Source of the DNA: Periplaneta americana
Taxonomy: Eukaryota > Arthropoda > Insecta > Blattodea > Blattidae
Assembly: GCF_040183065.1 (NCBI RefSeq)
Contig: NC_091127.1
Location: 104,702,834-104,766,833, forward strand
Direction of reading: 5' to 3'
Length of the DNA: 64,000 nt
Below the pieces are notes generated by a model. The model was given only the letters and a program-made list of their open reading frames with translations. It was not told the origin of the DNA and searched no databases. The position numbers were made by a program, and so were the translations under genes. Shown here piece after piece: positions 11,859 to 22,199 of the stretch (positions are counted from its first letter, which is position 1; each line of letters opens with the position of its first letter).

Positions 11859-12258
11859 CTGGAAGTTGGCAATTTGAATCCCACGTGAGGGAATGTGGAA
11901 TTCTCGTTTTAAAATTAATTTTGAGTAATAGAACTTTTATATTACACCACGAATAACGTTATGAATATGCATTACTCTTCTGTGATCAATGCATACCAGT
12001 ATGGCGATTTTTATTCGTATCCGAAACTTGAATGTTTTAATAAGCGATTTTAATAAAATAATGTAATGCATGAATTTCTCAGAACTTGAGACGATGATTC
12101 CATAACCTACTAGTAGGTACTTCTCTTTGATGTCTAACGCCCAATGTAAGAACAGTTTTGGACTGATTTTCGCCTGAAAATTGAAGAAGATATTGGTCTT
12201 CGTCTTTGTAACATTAAGCTTAATAACATCCCTCCGCCCGAGAGGGAAATATAATGTA

Positions 12259-13080
12259 TAAGATGTCTCAAACAAACGGGTTTTTCTAAATACAACAAAA
12301 TAATTCGTTGTATAATGAGACAGAAAATAAATATACAAGAATTGTAGCATTGCATACCTATTGTCATTTGTGTAACATCATCAATAATATTCAAGTTTTG
12401 AAAATTATGTCCTCCAGGTGACGACCTTGGCGATGTTCACATTCAGAGAGCCTGTGATGGATATCAATCATGACACGTTCCAACGTCGCAATAGGGATTG
12501 ATCCGATTTTAACACGGATTTTATTCTTGAGCTCTTCAATGGTGTGTGGTCGACTTGCATACAGTTTGCTTTTCAGGTGCCCCCACAGAAAATAATCACA
12601 TGAAGTTAAGTGACGGGACCTGGGGGGCCAATCAATGTCACCATTTTTGGAGATGATGCGGTTGTGGAAAATTTGGCTCACTGTTGCATAGAAATTCTCG
12701 CTGAATACGACGTTGGAAACAGTATGGCCTCTGTGTAGGAAATCTAGCAAGTTCCCGTACGAAGAGTGTGTTTACCATGTTGGCATACCTGACAGATGTT
12801 ACCGTGGTTATTCGTTCCTGGTCTTCGAAAAAGTATGGACCGATTATCGCCACTGAATAGATCGCACCATTTTTATAAAAAGCTTTAACAGCTATTACTC
12901 ATTGAGATCCATTCCTTCGATCCATGTTTCTAGTGTAGTATTGTTAGACAGATAACGGTCAAAATTGTTTCTGCAAATGGCGTAGTATTGCTAAACAAAT
13001 GACGGTCAAGAATTGTTGACAGCAAAAGAAAAATTTTTCTCAGCGTATTAAAAGTGCCCTTTTATTTGAGACAACTTGTA
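12259..13080 (-). mobile_element. Tc1/mariner-like DNA transposon remnant
   Basis: The ends are imperfect inverted repeats: TAAGATGTCTCAAACAAACG at the left and, read inward, TACAAGTTGTCTCAAATAAA at the right, each starting with TA. The transposase fragment lies between them on the minus strand. An imperfect direct duplication of about 58 bp (units around 12935 and 12984, each with AACGGTCAA or GACGGTCAA) sits near the 5' end. Confidence 0.75.
12391..12853 (-). pseudogene. Tc1/mariner-like transposase, C-terminal catalytic part
   Basis: Two overlapping minus-strand frames together cover the catalytic end of a DDE/D transposase. The first (12853-12638) gives IIGPYFFEDQERITTVTSVR and YANMVNTLFVREL. 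After a frameshift the second (12750-12391) gives IISKNGDIDWPPRSRHLTSC, DYFLWGHLKSKLYASRP, TIEELKNKIR and finally CEHRQGRHLEDIIFKT. The family norm is WPPRSPDLTSCDYFLWG, so the P of PDL is mutated to H. The N-terminal DNA-binding part and the first catalytic Asp region are missing or scrambled. It lies within matching terminal repeats (12259-13080) and is certainly inactive. Confidence 0.8.
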
Positions 13081-13233
13081 TTTACGGCACGTAAAAGAGA
13101 CATATTCCTCGCAGTGATCTCTTAGAAAAATCCGTAGTGTATTTCTCGCCCTCATAGAAATTTGGGGGTAGCACAGTGGACCCATACAAAGGACCTGATT
13201 GCGTGTGGACATGTTTCCTCTTTATCCGTAACA
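13081..13233. other. Spacer between two transposons
   Basis: No feature recognised. Confidence 0.4.
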
Positions 13234-13238
13234 TATAA

Positions 13239-13422
13239 CCACAGTCTAGTATATACAGTCACGAAGCTCAATACGTAGTAAATATGCATCCATAGATAGT
13301 TGCTAACCACTAGGATCGCTAATATCGCCTAATTACGGACAATGCGAATTAGTACCGGCACAGTCTTTCGTTCCTAGCACCCTCACAACTCAAGCTTCGT
13401 GGCTGTATATACTAGACTGTGG
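13239..13422 (+). mobile_element. 184-bp MITE, copy 1, with 5-bp TSD TATAA
   Basis: The left terminus is CCACAGTCTAGTATATACAG and the right terminus is its reverse complement with one change, extending to about 28 bp (through TCACGAAGC / GCTTCGTGG). TATAA flanks both ends (13234-13238 and 13423-13427). The interior matches the inverted copy at 26147-26336 (TAGATAGTTGCTAAC, GTACCGGCACAGTC). A 5-bp TSD and a CAC-type end could suggest Transib, but the fit is not exact. Confidence 0.85.
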
Positions 13423-13429
13423 TATAATA

Positions 13430-14546
13430 TCAATCCAAGCATATGCAAGAACAATAATTTTAATGGACGTCATGCGTGTTGTCCCCATTCCACAGCCGTA
13501 AGCACATACTTCTAATTCGAGAACTGTATTTTAATTAGGTTTTACTTCAGTGTGAAACAGGAATAAAATTGTTACGCGTTTGATTTATTGCTCCTGTTAT
13601 ATCTTTTCGTTGCGCCTTAATCGACGCAACCATTGCCTACACGGGCAGTTCATGCGCACGCACGTGTCTACCACATAGCGGGCCGGGTCAGGGGCTATGC
13701 GCCATAGGCAAGTCGCGATGCAGGTGTGGGTGCATTCAAGTCCAATAAATTAACAGGTTTTCTATACTATACCCATGGGAATCATGTTGGAACCGTTATC
13801 AGCTTTCTCAGGAGCAGATCCGTAGAGTGTGATTTCTCCTGGAACACTTCCAAACAGTATATTTATCCCACTACGTATGCACAATTAATATGTGTAGTTT
13901 ATAAATACTCTTTCCATGAGCAACTTTGGTCTCACTTTATCCTGTTTGTTTGGAATCTTTCAGTTGAAGACATGTGCGCAAAAACGGACTGACCCCCATT
14001 CGTTAAAAGAGAAAAAAATAGTTTTAAAACTACTATTAAACAACGGCAGGAAACACAAGAAATTTCATGGACTATAATTAATCCCCTCGATGCTTCCTGC
14101 TGTTACACCACCAATAAATAGTTAGTATCCCTTGCAGCCAAGAAATAGCACCACTAATTTGGAAATTTTCCATTTTGAGGGATAGACCGTTTTTATGCAC
14201 GTGTCTTCAGTTGATTTGATCTTGTTCAAAAGTTTTAGTATCTGTTTATTCATATATTTTATAGCAGTATTTTACTAGGAAATAGCAAATCTTTGCAAAT
14301 CACAATTTTCGAGTTACCGACACTATTTTACTGGGAGTGCGATTTGTAGTAAACAAAAGCCCCTGTTTATATGCTGCTTGTGGAAAGTCGTGTGAAATTG
14401 TTGCCTACATACATGTGTGCTCCCATCAAGATTCACTCCAAATTTTAATTTCGTATCTGTACAATTATATATACTAAGCTTAGAAAGATCTATTATGGTT
14501 TCTTAAACTAAATGTATTTTTAAAAAGTCTACTACAAGGCAGGAAG
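13430..14546. other. No gene recognised
   Basis: AT-rich DNA with one 88-codon plus-strand frame (13726-13992) lacking known domains. A short CG-rich patch is present at 13610-13720. Confidence 0.35.
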
Positions 14547-15264
14547 TACAGAGTGATTTATATAGAACTAACACATTTCTTTCTTTATTTCATAATGAAT
14601 GACGCTAGCCACAATTTGTTATACCTCAAATGTAGAGTATCTTTGGGAGAATACTAACTTCTATAGCAAATGTTAAAATTCTTTATTTATTCGGTTGGAA
14701 ATTCACTTAATGACCAGTTTTTAACGTCAAATTAAGCAGGAGTTTTGATTCCCTGTCGCGAGATGCGCAGATGTTTATTCTTTATTGTTGGCAGCTGTTT
14801 TCGACATTTTGTTTGTCACTGAAAATGCAGTACACATTAAATCAACAGCTCTTTCTTGAGAAGCAATACTAGATTACGAATTCAATTACAGCTACTCAAA
14901 GAGCATCCAGAGGGAATTTGGTGTTCGTAATTTCCTCCCCCCCCCCCCGAAGAAACACAATACTGGGAGTGGTAAACAAATTGAAAACAACTGGATCTCT
15001 AAAAGAATAATAATTTGAATGACAATAAATGTACAGAATAAAGAATAAGCATCTGCGCATCTCGTGACAGGAAATCAAAACTCCTGCTTAATTTATTAAG
15101 TGAATTTCCAGCCGAATAAATAACGAATTTTCAATATTTGCTATAGAGGTTAGTAATCTCCCAAAGATACTCTACATTTGAGATATAACAAATTGTGGCT
15201 AACAACATTCGTTTTGAAATAAAGAAAGAAAGAAATGTGTCAGTTCTATATAAATCACTCTGTA
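14547..15264 (+). mobile_element. Foldback DNA transposon with about 230-bp inverted repeats
   Basis: The left end is TACAGAGTGATTTATATAGA and the right end is its reverse complement, both beginning with TA. The arms (about 14547-14780 and 15035-15264) include matching TCTTTGGGAGAATACTAAC / TTAGTAATCTCCCAAAGA segments. The unique centre (about 14820-15000) encodes on plus MQYTLNQQLFLEKQY and then TNSITATQRASR in one frame, with SKSIQREFGVRNFLPPPP in another. This is reminiscent of the N-terminal helix-turn-helix (DUF4817-like) of insect mariner-type transposases. A C run at 14936-14948 interrupts it. No catalytic domain remains. Confidence 0.75.
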
Positions 15265-15289
15265 GATTGCATGCACAAAACCTACTTCC

Positions 15290-15465
15290 GATCACTTTTA
15301 AACCCCAGGAAATATATCGTACTCAATTTGGTAGAAAGCTGAGTAAACCTCGGACTGTTTTGGAAGTTTTGATGATAGAAATCTCATAAACACTCGAGAT
15401 TGAAACCAGGATCTTTCAGTCCATAGCCAGTTGCTCCACGAACTTAGCTACTTGGGGCCGTCTCA
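15290..15465 (-). mobile_element. Degenerate tRNA-derived SINE, family B
   Basis: In reverse complement the head reads GCCCCAAGTAGCTAAGTTCG followed by GAGCAACTGGCTATGGACTG, a decayed tRNA promoter. It aligns with the better copy at 20365-20657 (AAGTAGCTCAGTTGGTAGAG, CTGGCTATGGACTGGAAGGT). The body also matches (GCTGAGTAAACCT versus GCTGAGTGAACCT). Older than the second copy. Confidence 0.6.
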
Positions 15466-15894
15466 TACAATATTTCCTGATTATTCCAAAACGTTAGATT
15501 TTAAATCACCTAGTAGTAGTAGTAGTACTGGACTCACGATATGGTATATGGATTTGATGGCTGGAGAGGAACGCGTAGTGTGGCGGTTGTTGGAGCCAGC
15601 TTCTCCGCGCAATCCAGTCGGCATGCAATTCATTGTACAAAAAGCTTATTTGTGCTGAAGTAATTATGATGCTTCATGTCCCGCTTGATAAGCATACCCT
15701 TGCCTTTATATGAATCCTCTAGATCAGTGGTGAGCAAAATGAACGCCACCCACAAGACAGGATTTAATTGGCAACTACATACTGTGGGAGGGGTTGCACT
15801 CTACAGTGCAGTGACGGATTTACAGACAGTTGCGCCACTACACTCCTACCTACCATATGTAATTAGAATAGTCCATTCACGTGATATTTAATTA

Positions 15895-16560
15895 ATCATC
15901 TTTCAAAGCAATTTCTTTGAAATTGGGATTTATATCTGTACATGCTATTTTCAGTTGCGCAAGGAGATGAGCACCGCTTAAGTGGGATCTGTGGCTGGTC
16001 TTCATAAATTTCATTTTAGAAAACAGCTGTTCGCACTGGTAGGTTGATGAATGCATACCGTCATTTCCCATAACTATGGTCCTGAAACACAACTATGGTC
16101 CACGATACAACCATTCAAAGTTCATTGTAGAAATAACATAGACCGTTCGTAGATAGCTGCAGTGACTTGAATTCAAACTACAGTACAGCAAAAATATAGA
16201 TACCCGAGGTACTACGTTATGGAATACAAAATTTGAATAGTTGTATCGTGGACAATAGTTATGCTCCAGGACCATAGTTATGGGAAATGACGGTACTCAT
16301 TATTTTTTAAGCAAACTGTCTAAGCAGTAGATATATACTACTAGACATCTTTTAAAAAATTTTAGCCCCCAGTAGACCTTCACATTCTGCTTTCAAGAAG
16401 CCATCATTCTGCAAATCCAGTACCTCTAACAGCAATTCTGGGATAACATTTTCAATTTAAACATGTAAAGGAGTGGCAAAAATATTGAAATCTTTCCCCA
16501 TCCTTTGAAAATCACTGAATCTGTGTTCTTTGAACTCGTATAACAGGTGATGTATTTTAA
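15895..16560 (-). pseudogene. hAT transposase, C-terminal region with dimerisation domain, MITE-interrupted
   Basis: The minus strand encodes ENVIPELLLEVLDLQNDGFL, then KAECEGLLGAKIF before a stop, then, beyond an inserted MITE, MHSSTYQCEQLFSKMKFMKT, SHRSHLSGAHLLAQLKIACT and DINPNFKEIALKDD. This is the end of the hAT transposase family related to vertebrate GTF2IRD2/ZBED5 (ELQLELIDLQ-D--LK-KF; FGSTY-CEQ-FS-MK--K---RS-LTDEHL-----IA-T-I-PD), which includes the hAT dimerisation helix. Stops and the deletion of upstream catalytic sequence make it dead. It lies within an element with perfect 8-bp duplications. Confidence 0.8.
16058..16293. mobile_element. TA-flanked foldback MITE nested in the hAT transposase
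   Basis: The left end CCGTCATTTCCCATAACTAT is repeated in reverse complement at the right end, the arms running about 55 bp and including the segment GTTGTATCGTGGAC / GTCCACGATACAAC. TA lies outside both ends (16056-16057 and 16294-16295), indicating a Tc1/mariner-mobilised MITE. It splits the hAT transposase just before its MHSSTYQCEQL motif. Confidence 0.85.
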
Positions 16561-16859
16561 GAATGTACATATTTAAGTTCGCGTCCTGAATATTTGTAAC
16601 TGATCCTAAACATGAGAAATGAAAGAACCGTTCTTGTAAGTGTGATATCCTCTCGATTCATATGATTCTGCGAAAGATATTGTATCACTAATAAAGCTCC
16701 GAAGTACAGCAATCCAATATAATCCGCCACGTTTACGCGCAGTATTTTCATGGAGAGGGGGAAGGGGAAAGTAGGGAGTAAGTTTGATGCTTCGGTGAGG
16801 TCTGACATCACTGCGGCAATGCCGCAGGAATGCCCGCCATTGCTCTAGATTCAAAACCT

Positions 16860-17690
16860 CCTAAAGACCATTTTGTTCATAATTGAGTTATGTCCACATA
16901 TTGCTTGTTAAGAATGAATTCTAATGATTTATATAGTTTGAATTCAAGAAGCCATTACATTTAAAGCAAAAGGTTTGTTAAAAATCACTGTTAGGTTGAA
17001 AATTTCCTCTATTTGGAACCAATTACTGTAAAAATCCTTCATTTTGTGAAAGTGGATATAGGGGATTTTGAATCTATTCATTTACATAGAAATGTCTTTA
17101 GTCTATCTTGGGAATCATGCGCAAACAATTGATTCATACATAGACGCAATAGCATTGTAATAATTGCGGCACCCATGTCGATGGATTCGCACTTTGGTAC
17201 GAAGCTCAGCTCAATTTGTGTTCCGTTCCCATTGTGTGTGTTCTGCAGAGCGTTGGAAAGCTTCTGACAAACACCTCTCTGCGCTTTTGTTACTCGCAAT
17301 TGTTTCCCAAATTACTGACATGTCTGTACGCCTGTCTCAGGCTGTCGACCCTACACCTGACTGTAACTCTATGCTTCAGTATCCAGTTCCCTTGTGTAAT
17401 GAAAGGAAACCATATCGGTAACCGTTTCCCGCCGAAAGTTTATGAACATTTCATTCCTCTTGTGTCCCTGCTTGCATGACTCAGCTATTTACTTAATAGG
17501 GCGGGAAACTTGAAGGCGCCATTTCCTCAATTCCCCAATTCAGACGTTGCTTTTACCCACAGGTCTTGGTTGGTGAGAGTCCTTGACCTCAGGAAGCATT
17601 TCATCGCACTCATAGACTTCAGAACAGAGGCGTTTAAATGATCGACAGAGCCTCGTCGTAGTACAGATCAGGATTTGCTATTATAGTCTT
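16860..17690. other. No gene recognised
   Basis: Overlapping short frames around 17078-17480 on both strands show no domain. No repeat structure was found. Confidence 0.35.
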
Positions 17691-17808
17691 TTCCACTAAA
17701 GCAGTCGTTCCCAACCTTTTTTGACTGACGACACACTTTACAGAACGCCCACGATATCGCGACACACTTTACAGAACGCCCACGATATCGCGACACACTT
17801 ATTTGTTT

Positions 17809-17810
<2 letters not shown>

Positions 17811-17861
<51 letters not shown>

Positions 17862-17893
17862 CATCATCATCATCATCATCATCATCATAATAA
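17811..17893. repeat. Compound microsatellite (AAT)n(CAT)n
   Basis: About 17 AAT units followed by about 9 CAT units, inside the hAT element and absent from its sister copy at 39898. Confidence 0.95.
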
Positions 17894-18521
17894 AAACAAA
17901 AAACCAGTGATTTTCTTCTGGAGAAAAAGGTGGTGGAACTCTGTGTAGAATATTTTATAGCGGACGGTGAGATGATTACTGCTCACTGTATGGGAATTTT
18001 GTCATTTTAACCCCCTTTTCGTCCAACTAAGTCTTCAAGGTATAAGCGGAATTCAAAGAAAAATTATAATAAACCATAGTTATTCATATACATTTCGGTT
18101 CCATGATGAAGAATGCAACAAAAAGGTGACAGAACGCCGAATGATACATTCTAAATATCTTTTTAGTTTATTCGGCACCGTCGACCGATTTCAAAAAAAA
18201 ATTTCCGCATATAAGACACTCCGATTTTGTTTATATTCATCTCCACGCCATGTAAAACCATATTACAAGTGTTTATGACTATATTTGCGAAACGCAATAT
18301 GTTTTTGTGAACCCCCGAAGGGAATTCTCGCTCACATTATTTGAATTAGCACTTCTGTCATCTAACCCAGAACTTTATTCAGATTGTTTTTTTCGAATTA
18401 AAAATTTGTCCATGATAAAATCTACGAGTAAATAAAGCGTTTTTAATAAAACAGTCGCATTATCACCCGCTCACACGTATATACTGAAACTGACAAATAT
18501 GTTCTGACGATTTTAAACTCT

Positions 18522-18764
18522 ATGCAAATCTGGCTTTCAGGTAGTAGCTCTCTGTAAAACAGGTTTGAATAATTTGAAGGAAAAATTGTTCCGGGCCGAG
18601 TATCGATCCCGGGACCCTTCGCTTAGCGCACGAATGCTCTCCCGACTGAGCTACCCCAGGAACCATACACGACACCGTCACAATTTTTCCTTCATATCCA
18701 CACAACTCAAATGGGCTGACAAGACGCCAGAGCCGAACTTAAGTGCACACAAATTCTGTGTGAC
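18522..18764 (-). mobile_element. tRNA-derived SINE nested in hAT, 9-bp TSD
   Basis: TTAAACTCT flanks the insertion (18513-18521 and 18765-18773). On the minus strand a tRNA-like head contains the A box GGGGTAGCTCAGTCGGGAGA and B box GGGATCGATACTCGG (about 18660 down to 18590). The tRNA-like head differs from those of the other SINEs here. About 100 bp precede the tRNA portion on the minus strand, as in family A. Confidence 0.75.
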
Positions 18765-18928
18765 TTAAACTCTGTTTCTTACCGTATTAAGTGGAAGAGT
18801 AAACGAATTACTACGCATTGTTGTAGGCGATCACTTTCATTCGAATTATCGCCAGACAGAAAAATTAAGCCGAGCATTGTTGCAGGTGTTCACATTTCAT
18901 TGGTAAAGTCTGTCTCAAAATAAAATAT

Positions 18929-19401
18929 ATTATCGCCGCGCTCTCATGGTTAACATTCGAAAGATCTTTGAGCGGCCTCGTGCATAACATTCGGCAAGTC
19001 TTTGAAATTTAATTGCATTATTGCTTTCAATTTCTTATGTCGCCGCTCCAATCACTCGCCTCAATTTCAATATTGCAACCAATAAGCTGCTTCCATTATT
19101 AAATGACACCTACTTGTCTAATCCACGTGGACTAAAACCGAGGTTGCAATGTCTTGTGCTGAGGACGATCATTAAGGTATGTGATTAAAAATTATTATTA
19201 AAGAGTTATTATTAAGAGTTAAGAATGTCAACGTACTGATATAACAAACTAGTGCTTATTCTTATCGAGGAAGTAGACGTGACAACGTGACGCTTAGAGT
19301 GAAACCTACAGAGCAACAATCGGTCGGCAAAATTATGTTTTAAAAGCACATCACGTTATTGTATGATGCCGACATGTTAAGCATGAGGCCGCGGCGATAA
19401 T
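18929..19401. mobile_element. TIR element (MITE) nested in hAT
   Basis: The left end ATTATCGCCGCGCTCTCATG and the right end read inward ATTATCGCCGCGGCCTCATG match over about 28 bp. The segment is missing from the sister hAT copy at 39898-40609, where flanking sequence is continuous around 40475. No coding sequence; the exact TSD is unclear. Confidence 0.75.
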
Positions 19402-19545
19402 GCCATATCAAAGACTTCATTTTAAATAAAAATTGCGTCGTAAAGAGACTTTCTGGTCGCATAAAATTTATTTTTCAATTCCAAAATTTCGCGACACACT
19501 CCACGGCGCTGCGCGACACACCGGTTGGGAACCCCTGCACTAAAG

Positions 19546-20209
19546 TATAGAGTATAATTTTAGTTTACGTGTGAAAGTATCTAAATTAAGTTCAGTTGTT
19601 CTCTTTCAGAAAATATACATAATTTAGTTTTCAATTGATGTACTTACAGTAAACAAGTAGGCGTTTTGTTCATTGTTATAATATTTAACAGTTTTCCATC
19701 GCTGGTGAAATATAGTAATCACATCATTTGGAAGCTTTATTCTATGTTCGTCTACACATGGAGGGAAAAAGTGAAAAGATAAAAAACGTTGACAGAGGTA
19801 AGTTGTGCGTTGGGGTCGTATCTTGATTTGCCGAGTTGATTTAGCTATTCATAACAATTCCTACGAGTAGGATACTCTCCCTCCCATGCCATTATCCTTG
19901 TCACGTTTTACTTTTTTATGTTAAGACATCTTACACGACAGCTTTACGGTAAATGTTTAAGATATGCAACGAAAAATGTAACGGAAATCCGTTACGAAAG
20001 TCAGGCGTTATGAACAGCGCAGTCAACATCTGCCATTAAACTTGGAAATGGGAGATTCAGTACTGCGGTATCTACATTTCCGAAGATTATGAAGGCATTA
20101 ATAAATTAGACAAAGAGAACAAAAAACGTTAGCGAAGTTCAAGCAGTAACATAGCTGTTTTCAAAATATTGTTTGCAATTCTAACTCATGAAAACCAATA
20201 ATTAAAAAC
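19546..20209. other. No gene recognised
   Basis: Ordinary AT-rich sequence without a repeat partner in the window. Confidence 0.4.
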
Positions 20210-20211
20210 GA

Positions 20212-20242
20212 AAATAATAATAATAATAATAATAATAATAAA

Positions 20243-20288
<46 letters not shown>

Positions 20289-20290
20289 GA
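20212..20290. repeat. Trinucleotide microsatellite (AAT)n
   Basis: Two AAT tracts separated by one irregular unit (AAAGT). Confidence 0.95.
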
Positions 20291-20364
20291 TAATTTGATA
20301 TTCAGAACGAAAAAAAAAAAACAAAATATATCCATTCATAACAGAATATTGAGATACGTAAGTA

Positions 20365-20657
20365 AAGGTAAAGGTATCTCCGTAACATGCCATGAAGGCA
20401 CTTGGGGGGCATGGAGGTAGAGCCCCATGCTTTCCATGACCTCGGCACTAGAATGAGGTGGTGTGGTCGGCACCACGCTCTGACCGCCTTTTACCCCCGG
20501 GAAAGACCCGGTGCTCAATTTTATAGGAGGCTGAGTGAACCTTGGGGCCGTTCTGGAAGTTTGGCAACGAGAAAAAAATCCTCTCACCACCTGGGATCGA
20601 ACCCCGGACCTTCCAGTCCATAGCCAGCTGCTCTACCAACTGAGCTACTTGGCCGCC
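20365..20657 (-). mobile_element. tRNA-derived SINE, family B, 13-bp perfect TSD
   Basis: AGATACGTAAGTA flanks the insertion (20352-20364 and 20658-20670). In minus orientation the head is a well-kept tRNA-like sequence: GGCGGCCAAGTAGCTCAGTT, then GGTAGAGCAGCTGGCTATGG and the B box GGGGTTCGATCCCAGGTGG. The body follows and ends in repeated ACCTTT units. The intact TSD and boxes indicate a young copy. It is not a tRNA gene: the acceptor stem does not close and the sequence continues into the SINE body. Confidence 0.85.
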
Positions 20658-20924
20658 AGATACGTAAGTATGTTATGTAATTTATAAATTTATTACGCTA
20701 CTTATCACATAATTTTGAATCACGGTAATCTAATAACTCTGCCAGAACAGTGCACACAACGAATGAAGGTTGCACTATCGATGCTGTGTTTCAAAGACGA
20801 TTACATACGTTACAATCACAATCGTACTGTCGTTATCATAAACCTATCATGTCTGGTTTACTGCAAACAAAATGTTGTGGAGACTGAATCCAATAAAATG
20901 TTGTCGAAAAAGTGCGTATTTTTA

Positions 20925-21469
20925 ATGTTTCACATAAGGAGAGCAATGACAAAGGAAGCTTTTAATAGAAAAAAGAATATCTTCTGCGGACCTCTGGAAA
21001 AAGAACTAAGGAAAAGACTAGTGAAGTGTTTTTTGTGGAGTGTGGCATTGTATAGTACAGAAACATGGACGTTACGACGAAGTGAAAAGAAGCGACTAGA
21101 AGCGTTTGAAATGTGAATATGGAGAAGAATGGAGCGTGTGAAATGGTCAGACAGAACATGAAATGAAGCTGTGATGGGAAGAGTGGGTGAAGAAAGAATG
21201 ATGCTGAAACTGATCAGGAAGAGAAAAAGGAATTTGTTGGGTCACTGGCTGAGAAGAAACTGCCTACTGAAGGATGCACTGGAAGGAATGATGAACGGGA
21301 GAATAGTTCGGAGCAGAAGATGTTATCAGATGATAGACACATTAAGATAGACTAGTATATGAATTATATGCGGCGATAAGAGGAAGTCAGAAAATAGGAC
21401 AGATTGAAGAGTGCTGGGTTTGCAGTGAAAGATCTACCATTTGACAGAACACTATGTAGTTTATATGTC

Positions 21470-21470
<1 letters not shown>
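20925..21470 (+). pseudogene. LINE ORF2 C-terminal fragment (second LINE family)
   Basis: The plus strand encodes AMTKEAFNRKKNIFCGPLEK, ELRKRLVKCFLWSVALYSTE, TWTLRRSEKKRLEAFEM, then a stop and WRRMERVKWSDRT, VGEERMMLKLIRKRKRNLLG, HWLRRNCLLKDALEGMMNGR, ending near LKSAGFAVKDLPFDR. This is the post-reverse-transcriptase tail of a LINE: the linker region, the W-LGHWLRR motif and a degenerate basic tail. The RT domain itself is absent (5' truncation) and stops occur at the EM/WR junction and after SDRT. The (ATT)n tract starting at 21471 is probably the element's own 3' microsatellite tail. The family differs from the one at 4146 and 60607 but has the same architecture. Confidence 0.8.

Positions 21471-21521
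<51 letters not shown>
21471..21521. repeat. (ATT)n microsatellite, probable LINE tail
   Basis: Seventeen ATT units directly follow the LINE 3' end. Confidence 0.9.
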
Positions 21522-21599
21522 TAGATCCACGTTCAGATCTAAATACATTATATCTTCAATAAATTCTAGTGTTTTTCCTTTTCCGTTTGTAAGCAATAT

Positions 21600-21885
21600 G
21601 ATCGAAGAGAAAGCAAAACTACCTATTATGAAGGATGAGTGGAACGCAGAAAAATTCTCTCCGGCACCGGGATTTGAAGCCGGGTTTTCAGCTTTACGTG
21701 CTGACGCTCTGTCCACTAAGACACACCGTATTCCCGTCCCGATGTCTGATTTAATCCTCTCAGTTTAAGTTCCACCTCTTGGGTTCCCTCTAGTGGCCTA
21801 CCCTCATGCACTGCGTCATAGATGTATGACAGTGGCACGGCGCTTACTCCGTCGGATTCCGGCCAGATAGTCACTCATAACGAAT
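21600..21885 (-). mobile_element. tRNA-derived SINE family A, inverted member of a head-to-head pair
   Basis: In reverse complement it reads AGGTGGAACTTAAACTGAGA, a tRNA-like head (TAGTGGACAGAGCGTCAGCA, B box GGCTTCAAATCCCGG), then GGAGAGAATTTTTCTGCGTT. The 5' end faces that of the plus-strand copy at 21905. Confidence 0.8.
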
Positions 21886-21904
21886 GCACCTCTGCACATG
21901 TGTG

Positions 21905-22185
21905 GAAATTGTGCCACGTCATACATCTATGACGCAGTGCATAAGCGTAGGCCACTAGAAGGAACTCAAGAGGTGGAACTTAAACTGAGAGGATTCAATC
22001 CGACATTCGGAATGGGAATCCGGTGTGCCTTAGTGGTTAGAGCGTCAGCACGTAGAGCTGAAAACCCGGATTCAAATCCTGGCGCCGGAGAGAATTTTTC
22101 TCCGTTCCAGTCACCATTCATCATATGATGCAGAATTTCTGCACGGAAATATCATATGTACTTCGGTATATCGTAATTATATAAA
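21905..22185 (+). mobile_element. tRNA-derived SINE family A, plus member of a head-to-head pair
   Basis: Upstream block CATACATCTATGACGCAGTG, tRNA-like A box (TTAGTGGTTAGAGCGTCAGC), B box GGATTCAAATCCTGG, then GAGAATTTTTCTCCGTTCCA, a CAGAATTTCTGCACGGAAAT stem and an AT-rich tail. Most landmarks are shared with 6560-6825. Confidence 0.8.
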
Positions 22186-22199
22186 ACTACTTATTGTTT

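Larger units (their letters stand above)
15725..16842 (-). mobile_element. Internally deleted hAT transposon with perfect 8-bp TSD
   Basis: CTCTAGAT flanks the element at 15717-15724 and 16843-16850. The ends start CAGTGG (left, CAGTGGTGAGCAAAATGAAC) and, read inward from the right, CAATGG. The left end resembles that of the larger hAT at 47063 (CAGCGGTGACCAAA). The interior holds the C-terminal transposase fragment on the minus strand and a nested MITE. Confidence 0.85.
17702..19537. mobile_element. Non-autonomous hAT element, 1.84 kb, with perfect 8-bp TSD and two nested insertions
   Basis: CACTAAAG occurs at 17694-17701 and 19538-19545. The left end is CAGTCGTTCCCAACC and the right end reads inward CAGGGGTTCCCAACCGGTGT. 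The same element, without insertions, is at 39898-40609 (712 bp), which allows the insertions here to be defined: a microsatellite tract, a SINE (18522-18764) and a TIR element (18929-19401). No transposase frame is present. Confidence 0.9.

Noticed and set aside
11937..12350. 137-codon minus-strand frame
   Set aside because: It straddles the end of a Tc1/mariner-like element and AT-rich flank, with no domain.
21387..21716. Minus-strand frame with a poly-Asn run
   Set aside because: Produced by the (ATT)n microsatellite and an inverted SINE; not a gene. The same applies to poly-Asn/poly-Ile/poly-Met frames at 17721, 47171, 51216, 20202 and 30147.
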